Of a DNA stretch of 64,000 nucleotides, positions 60,671 through 64,000 are shown piece by piece. This DNA comes from Bernardetia sp. ABR2-2B (GTDB taxonomy: Bacteria; Bacteroidota; Bacteroidia; Cytophagales; Bernardetiaceae). Each line of letters opens with the position of its first letter. The stretch's first letter is position 1. The stretch spans positions 1,511,001 to 1,575,000 of the forward strand of contig NZ_CP147020.1 in the NCBI RefSeq assembly GCF_037126435.1, in the 5' to 3' direction. A model generated the notes under the pieces. That model saw only the letters and a list, made by a program, of their open reading frames with translations, was not told the origin of the DNA and made no database searches. Position numbers and translations under genes: made by a program.

Positions 60671-61183
60671 ATGAGTGATAAAATTGTTTTTCTTTTTGTT
60701 TATATCTCTTTTTTAATAGTCTTTATAGGAGTAGGATTAAATTTCTTGGAAAATCTAAATCAATACGGAGATTATCTAATTGATGTAGGATTTAAACTTT
60801 TTCAATTTTGGGGAGCTTATTTGATGTTCAAAAATGGAACAACAAAAGATACACTTTATTGGAAAATAATAAGAGTTTTATTAGTCATTTTAGTTTTTGG
60901 CATCGCTTTTAAGATAATGCACTGGTCTTTTGCAGGAATAATGCTGATGATTTCTCTTCTAGGAATTTCCTTTACATATCTAGTTCGTTTTGTTACCAAA
61001 AATGATTTTTCTGTTTTATCAATATTAAAATTTCTTTGGCTTTTTTCTACAGGAATCATTACTTTTTTAGCTCTAACTAAAATTACTGAAAGAAGCTATT
61101 ATGCTATTCCTTTTGTTTTGTTTTGGGTACTCTTTATATTTTACTTATCAAAAAGAGTGAAGAAAGAAGAAATCAGCAAGTAA
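60671..61183 (+). CDS. Multi-helix membrane protein of unknown function
   Basis: The ATG at 60671 is used; an upstream in-frame codon at 60638 overlaps mlaE and adds only 11 residues. The 170-residue protein has five or six hydrophobic helices (FLFVYISFLIVFIGVGLNFL; YWKIIRVLLVILVFGIAFKIM; ILKFLWLFSTGIITFLAL; IPFVLFWVLFIFYL). No conserved motif recognised. It starts 13 bases after mlaE and is likely in the same transcript, but a functional link to lipid transport is only suggested by position. Confidence 0.72.
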   Translation: MSDKIVFLFVYISFLIVFIGVGLNFLENLNQYGDYLIDVGFKLFQFWGAYLMFKNGTTKDTLYWKIIRVLLVILVFGIAFKIMHWSFAGIMLMISLLGISFTYLVRFVTKNDFSVLSILKFLWLFSTGIITFLALTKITERSYYAIPFVLFWVLFIFYLSKRVKKEEISK

Positions 61184-61249
61184 GAATATAAATACGAACA
61201 CCCCTAATCATATCAATTTCAATAAATACATCACTAATTTTCAAAAACA

Positions 61250-61681
61250 TTGTCAGACCAAAACCTTACTCCAAAAAAATCTATTCGTCCACAAATTTCT
61301 AATGCACTTCTTGTAGATACGATGAGTGGCGAAGAGCGTTTTCAAAACTCTACTTTACGTCCTATTCTCAAACTTCAAAACAAAATATTAATCGCTATTT
61401 TTAAAGATTATATTACTGAAAAAGAAGCTAAAAAAACAAGTAAGAGTAGTAAAAGTGAAAGAAGCTATTCAAGACTTTCAGCGACCAAACAGCGAGAATA
61501 CATAGATACTGTTTTTCAGAAAGATATAAAATTTAAAAGTCAGTTATTAGGAATGATAATAGGACATTTTGATTTAGAAGAATATAATCTGTATGCTCAA
61601 AACAAAACAGGAACAGATAGAAGAATCATAAATCTACTCAAAGAACGTATTTTTAATGGCTTGGCAGAACTACCACAATAA
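61250..61681 (+). CDS. Uncharacterised conserved Bacteroidota protein (often mislabelled glyoxalase)
   Basis: A 143-residue helical protein. The core GEERFQNSTLRPILKLQNKILIAIFKDY near residues 27-54 followed by KQREYIDTVFQKDIKFKSQLLGMIIGHFDLEEYNLYAQN near 83-121 matches a protein group common in Flavobacteriia and relatives that some databases call glyoxalase although no metal-binding glyoxalase motif is present. The start is a TTG at 61250; an ATG at 61322 would remove 24 residues. The family's role is unknown. It lies 67 bases after the membrane-protein gene. Confidence 0.7.
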   Translation: MSDQNLTPKKSIRPQISNALLVDTMSGEERFQNSTLRPILKLQNKILIAIFKDYITEKEAKKTSKSSKSERSYSRLSATKQREYIDTVFQKDIKFKSQLLGMIIGHFDLEEYNLYAQNKTGTDRRIINLLKERIFNGLAELPQ

Positions 61682-61832
61682 TTGTAATGACATACTAATT
61701 CTATCACAGTTTATTTCGAATTAGTTTATAATGGAAGAATACAAAAAGTAGTATTTATTTATCAACCTTGCATTTTATTTGCGTACTTTTCGGTAGAACA
61801 AATTATTACTTTTCTACTTAAACCAAAAAGCA

Positions 61833-62333
61833 ATGCAAAACCTATTTCAAAAATCTGCTTTTCTATTCTTAGTTTGTAGTCTTCTTTCTTTCAAAAGTCT
61901 AGCACAACAAGAATCAACTCCTTTAGTGTGTGTGAATGACAAAGAAAATGTAGTTTCTTCTGCTATGGAAGGCGAGTGGTTTTCTCAGCAAGAGGGCTAT
62001 ACTATAAACTTTAAAAAAGACACTACCATTTTAGAGCAAATCCCTACGAAGTATCAAGATTTTTTGAAGGATAAAGTTATTTATTCGGCAGGTTATATTA
62101 CTATCAAATCTGAAACGAAAGTCTTCACAGAAAATAAGCCTTATATCTTGACTGTTTTGAGTGGCAACCCTCATATTTTGTGGTTTAGAGAGCGAGATGG
62201 CGACCCATTAGGTGATTCTGAAAGTTTTAATGTATTTATTGCCATTGGAGAAACTACCATTGATGACCTTTTGTATGTAGGTGGAGATTTTAATAATCAA
62301 CCTTTTTTGAGATTTACACGAGTGAAAAAATAA
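61833..62333 (+). CDS. Secreted hypothetical protein, 166 residues
   Basis: A signal peptide (MQNLFQKSAFLFLVCSLLSFKSLAQ) is followed by about 140 residues with a beta-rich pattern (EGEWFSQQEGYTINFKKDTTILEQ; YILTVLSGNPHILWFRERDGDPLG; YVGGDFNNQPFLRFTRVKK). The overall arrangement suggests a small lipocalin-like or calycin-like beta barrel, as in many Bacteroidota secreted proteins, but there is no recognisable family motif. A terminator follows within six bases of the stop. Confidence 0.72.
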   Translation: MQNLFQKSAFLFLVCSLLSFKSLAQQESTPLVCVNDKENVVSSAMEGEWFSQQEGYTINFKKDTTILEQIPTKYQDFLKDKVIYSAGYITIKSETKVFTENKPYILTVLSGNPHILWFRERDGDPLGDSESFNVFIAIGETTIDDLLYVGGDFNNQPFLRFTRVKK

Positions 62334-62338
62334 TCATA

Positions 62339-62377
62339 TAAAAAAGTCTTTTCGATTTAACTCAAAAAGACTTTTTA
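62339..62377. terminator. Bidirectional terminator
   Basis: AAAAAGTCTTTT pairs with AAAAAGACTTTTT around an 11-base loop between the secreted protein gene and the convergent methyltransferase gene. Confidence 0.8.
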
Positions 62378-62389
62378 TATTCTGACAAA

Positions 62390-63274
62390 TTATACTTCAA
62401 TTCTTCCAGCTATTTTTTTCTTAGAAAATGGCTTTCTAACTTTCAAAGAAAACGTATGAGGAAGTTTATCATAAGGAGGTTTGAAACGAAACTTTCCTTT
62501 TTCTATTTCTTTTAGATTTGGAAAACAATTATAAACACTATATTCATATTCATTAAAAAACTCTAGTTGCAAACCTTGTGCAAGAAGCGAATTGATGATT
62601 TCACTAATAGAGTGATTCCACGAATAAGAAACCTGTTTTTGTTTGTGCCTATCACCTGTATAAGATTGCTCTACCTCTTCTACAATTGAAGATTCATTGA
62701 AATAAGAATATTGAAGTGCAAAATTATTTCCCCATTCATACATATAAATAACTGGGTGAAATTCTACCATATAAAAAAAACCACCTTCTTTGATATAACT
62801 AGCCACTATTTCAGCCCATTTATTCAAATCTGGAAGCCAACCAATTGCACCATAAGAAGTAAAGACAACATCAAACTCGCCTTCCAAATTATCTCTAAGC
62901 GAATAGACATCAGATACGACAAAGTTGGCAGGAGTTTCTATTTCTCGGCTCAGTTCTCCAGCTAGTTCGATAGAAGCATCAGACATATCCATCCCCGTAA
63001 CTTTTGCTCCCATATTTGCCCACGAGAGCGTATCCATTCCAAAATGACATTGAAGGTGCAAAAGAGATTTTCCTTTTACATCACCTACTTCATTTATTTC
63101 GATAGAGTTTAATGAATTTCTATCCTTTTTAAATTGTGCAACATTATAAAAGTTAGAATCTCGGTGGGCTTCTGTAAGCGAATTCCACATTTTCTTATTG
63201 GCTTCTAGGTAGTCACTAGGCTCTTTTTCTTGCTCTTTCTTATACTCTTCGTATTCTTTATCTCTTTCGTTCAT
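62390..63274 (-). CDS. Class I SAM-dependent methyltransferase
   Basis: A cytosolic 294-residue protein. Motif I is LLHLQCHFGMDTLSWANMGA near residues 70-89, motif II is VTGMDMSDASIELA, and FVVSDVYSL and FDVVFTSYGAIGWLPDLNKW form the following acidic and motif IV region; this is a type 11 methyltransferase fold. HFGMDTL replaces the usual GxGxG, a variant seen in one group of bacterial methyltransferases. The N-terminal ~55 residues (EYKKEQEKEPSDYLEANKKMWNSLTEAH) are helical, and the C-terminal part includes a proline-rich PPYDKLPHTFSLKVRKP. The substrate is not known. It is convergent with the secreted gene at 61833. Confidence 0.85.
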   Translation of the reverse strand: MNERDKEYEEYKKEQEKEPSDYLEANKKMWNSLTEAHRDSNFYNVAQFKKDRNSLNSIEINEVGDVKGKSLLHLQCHFGMDTLSWANMGAKVTGMDMSDASIELAGELSREIETPANFVVSDVYSLRDNLEGEFDVVFTSYGAIGWLPDLNKWAEIVASYIKEGGFFYMVEFHPVIYMYEWGNNFALQYSYFNESSIVEEVEQSYTGDRHKQKQVSYSWNHSISEIINSLLAQGLQLEFFNEYEYSVYNCFPNLKEIEKGKFRFKPPYDKLPHTFSLKVRKPFSKKKIAGRIEV

Positions 63275-63521
63275 AGTGTTTTTATTTTGTGGGATAGAAT
63301 AAAGCTGTTTTACTTATTTTGATAGCTCAATTTATGAATAAATTCTTTAAAAGTAAATTCTGTTATTTATCCTCAAAATTTTAGTAAAAAGCAATGGTTA
63401 AACAGACTTACTCTTGATTAAAAAAATAGAGAATAAAAATGTTATCTCGTTGCTCAAAAATATGCTTGTTTTTTCGTATATTAATCTAAAATGTACGCTA
63501 ACAACCAAACTACCTATAATT

Positions 63522-64000
63522 ATGTCAAAGACACACAAAGTATTCAATCTCATTATCCTAGATGAGAGTGGCTCAATGAATTCTATCAAAAATACAATTA
63601 TTAGTGGCTTTAATGAAGTCGTACAAACTGTAAAAGGAGTTGCCAAACAGTATCCAGAACAGGCACATTTTATCAGTCTTGTTACGTTTAATTCTCTGCA
63701 TACAAATACGCTTTTAGAGAATGAAAGTGTAGAAAAATTAAATGAGATTGATAAGACAAAATATAATCCAACAGCAGGAACACCACTTTTTGATGCGATG
63801 GGAAACAGTATTTCACAGCTACGAAAAATTACTCAAACACATTCAGATTACAATGTTTTGGTTACAATTCTGACAGATGGAGAAGAAAACTCATCAAAGG
63901 AGTTCAATGGAAAAACTATAAAACAAATGGTAGATGAGCTAAAACAACAAAATTGGACATTTACTTATATCGGAGCAAATCACGATGTAGAAGCTTTTGC
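63522..64000 (+). CDS. vWA-domain protein, 3' end outside the window
   Basis: Starts at ATG 63522 and runs open to the end of the window (about 159 residues seen). The sequence is a von Willebrand factor A domain: LIILDESGSM near residues 9-18 carries the MIDAS D-x-S-x-S, a threonine occurs in NPTAGTPLFDAMG near 82-94, and TILTDGEEN near 114-122 gives the last metal-ligand aspartate. This type of small cytosolic vWA protein in bacteria often acts with TerD/TerY-like or AAA+ partners, which would lie outside this window. Start and family are well supported, the function is not. Confidence 0.88.
   Translation, partial: MSKTHKVFNLIILDESGSMNSIKNTIISGFNEVVQTVKGVAKQYPEQAHFISLVTFNSLHTNTLLENESVEKLNEIDKTKYNPTAGTPLFDAMGNSISQLRKITQTHSDYNVLVTILTDGEENSSKEFNGKTIKQMVDELKQQNWTFTYIGANHDVEAF

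Noticed and set aside
61250-61681. Glyoxalase function
   Set aside because: This name circulates for the family, but no metal ligands or glyoxalase fold pattern can be seen.
63398-63646. Minus-strand frame near the right end
   Set aside because: It is antisense to the clear vWA-domain gene that starts at 63522.
1-64000. tRNA or rRNA genes
   Set aside because: No cloverleaf with a GTTC-type arm and CCA-side pairing, and no rRNA segment, was recognised on either strand.

Overview
The window looks like chromosomal DNA of a low-GC gliding member of the Bacteroidota, most likely a marine Cytophagales of the Flexibacter/Bernardetia type. The evidence is a GldA-type ABC ATPase, C-minus ribosomal protein L36, the absence of Shine-Dalgarno motifs, and several promoters with the Bacteroidota pattern TTTG-N19/20-TAnnTTTG. 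Terminators are A-stem-T hairpins. I saw no rRNA, tRNA, complete insertion sequence, prophage or CRISPR array. The species assignment is inference.

Layout. 0-4 kb: a cut-off YwqK/MORN-type repeat protein, a secreted TonB-C-like protein, KptA and a duplicated pair of small membrane proteins. 4.4-12 kb: a 1782-residue kinase/AAA/TPR/GAF/PP2C signalling protein and a cation:proton antiporter with an RCK-like tail. 12.0-12.3 kb: a candidate structured RNA with its own promoter and terminator. 12.3-24.3 kb: leucyl aminopeptidase, RpiB, an M48 protease, an enoyl-CoA hydratase, a thioredoxin-like protein, unknown envelope proteins, a DUF3352-like protein and a YqeY protein. 24.4-28.5 kb: an orphan TRAP small permease next to an SLC12-type transporter, then rnpA, which seems to need a CTG start. 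28.5-34 kb: a 1438-residue SF1 helicase with a nuclease-like tail, bracketed by palindromic repeats. 34-39.7 kb: GldA, a Fur-family regulator, a STAS protein, PurA and a serine hydrolase carrying a headless GH3 remnant. 39.7-40.75 kb: a gene-poor kilobase holding a candidate minus-strand small RNA with a 24-25 bp stem and an ECF-sigma-like promoter. 40.75-46 kb: an M3 oligopeptidase, a SpmA-SpmB fusion and a zinc-ribbon membrane protein. 46-50.5 kb: infA-rpmJ-rpsM-rpsK-rpsD-rpoA-rplQ with unusually long spacers. 50.6-64 kb: a Dcp peptidase, an accessory cluster of unknown small proteins with a truncated paralogue, LolD, TrhO, MlaE, a methyltransferase and the start of a vWA protein.

The most distinctive theme is the number of palindromic non-coding elements: nested inverted repeats at 28.6 and 44.4 kb sharing one hairpin, a tandem hairpin pair with a compensatory change at 33.0 kb, a nested palindrome beside a threefold promoter-region duplication at 19 kb, and hairpin clusters at 16.3 kb. 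Short ATTACG-type repeats recur between genes, including inside the ribosomal operon. Functionally, the SpoIIE-type phosphatase at 4.4 kb and the STAS protein at 35.9 kb could belong to partner-switching signalling, but nothing in the window links them directly.
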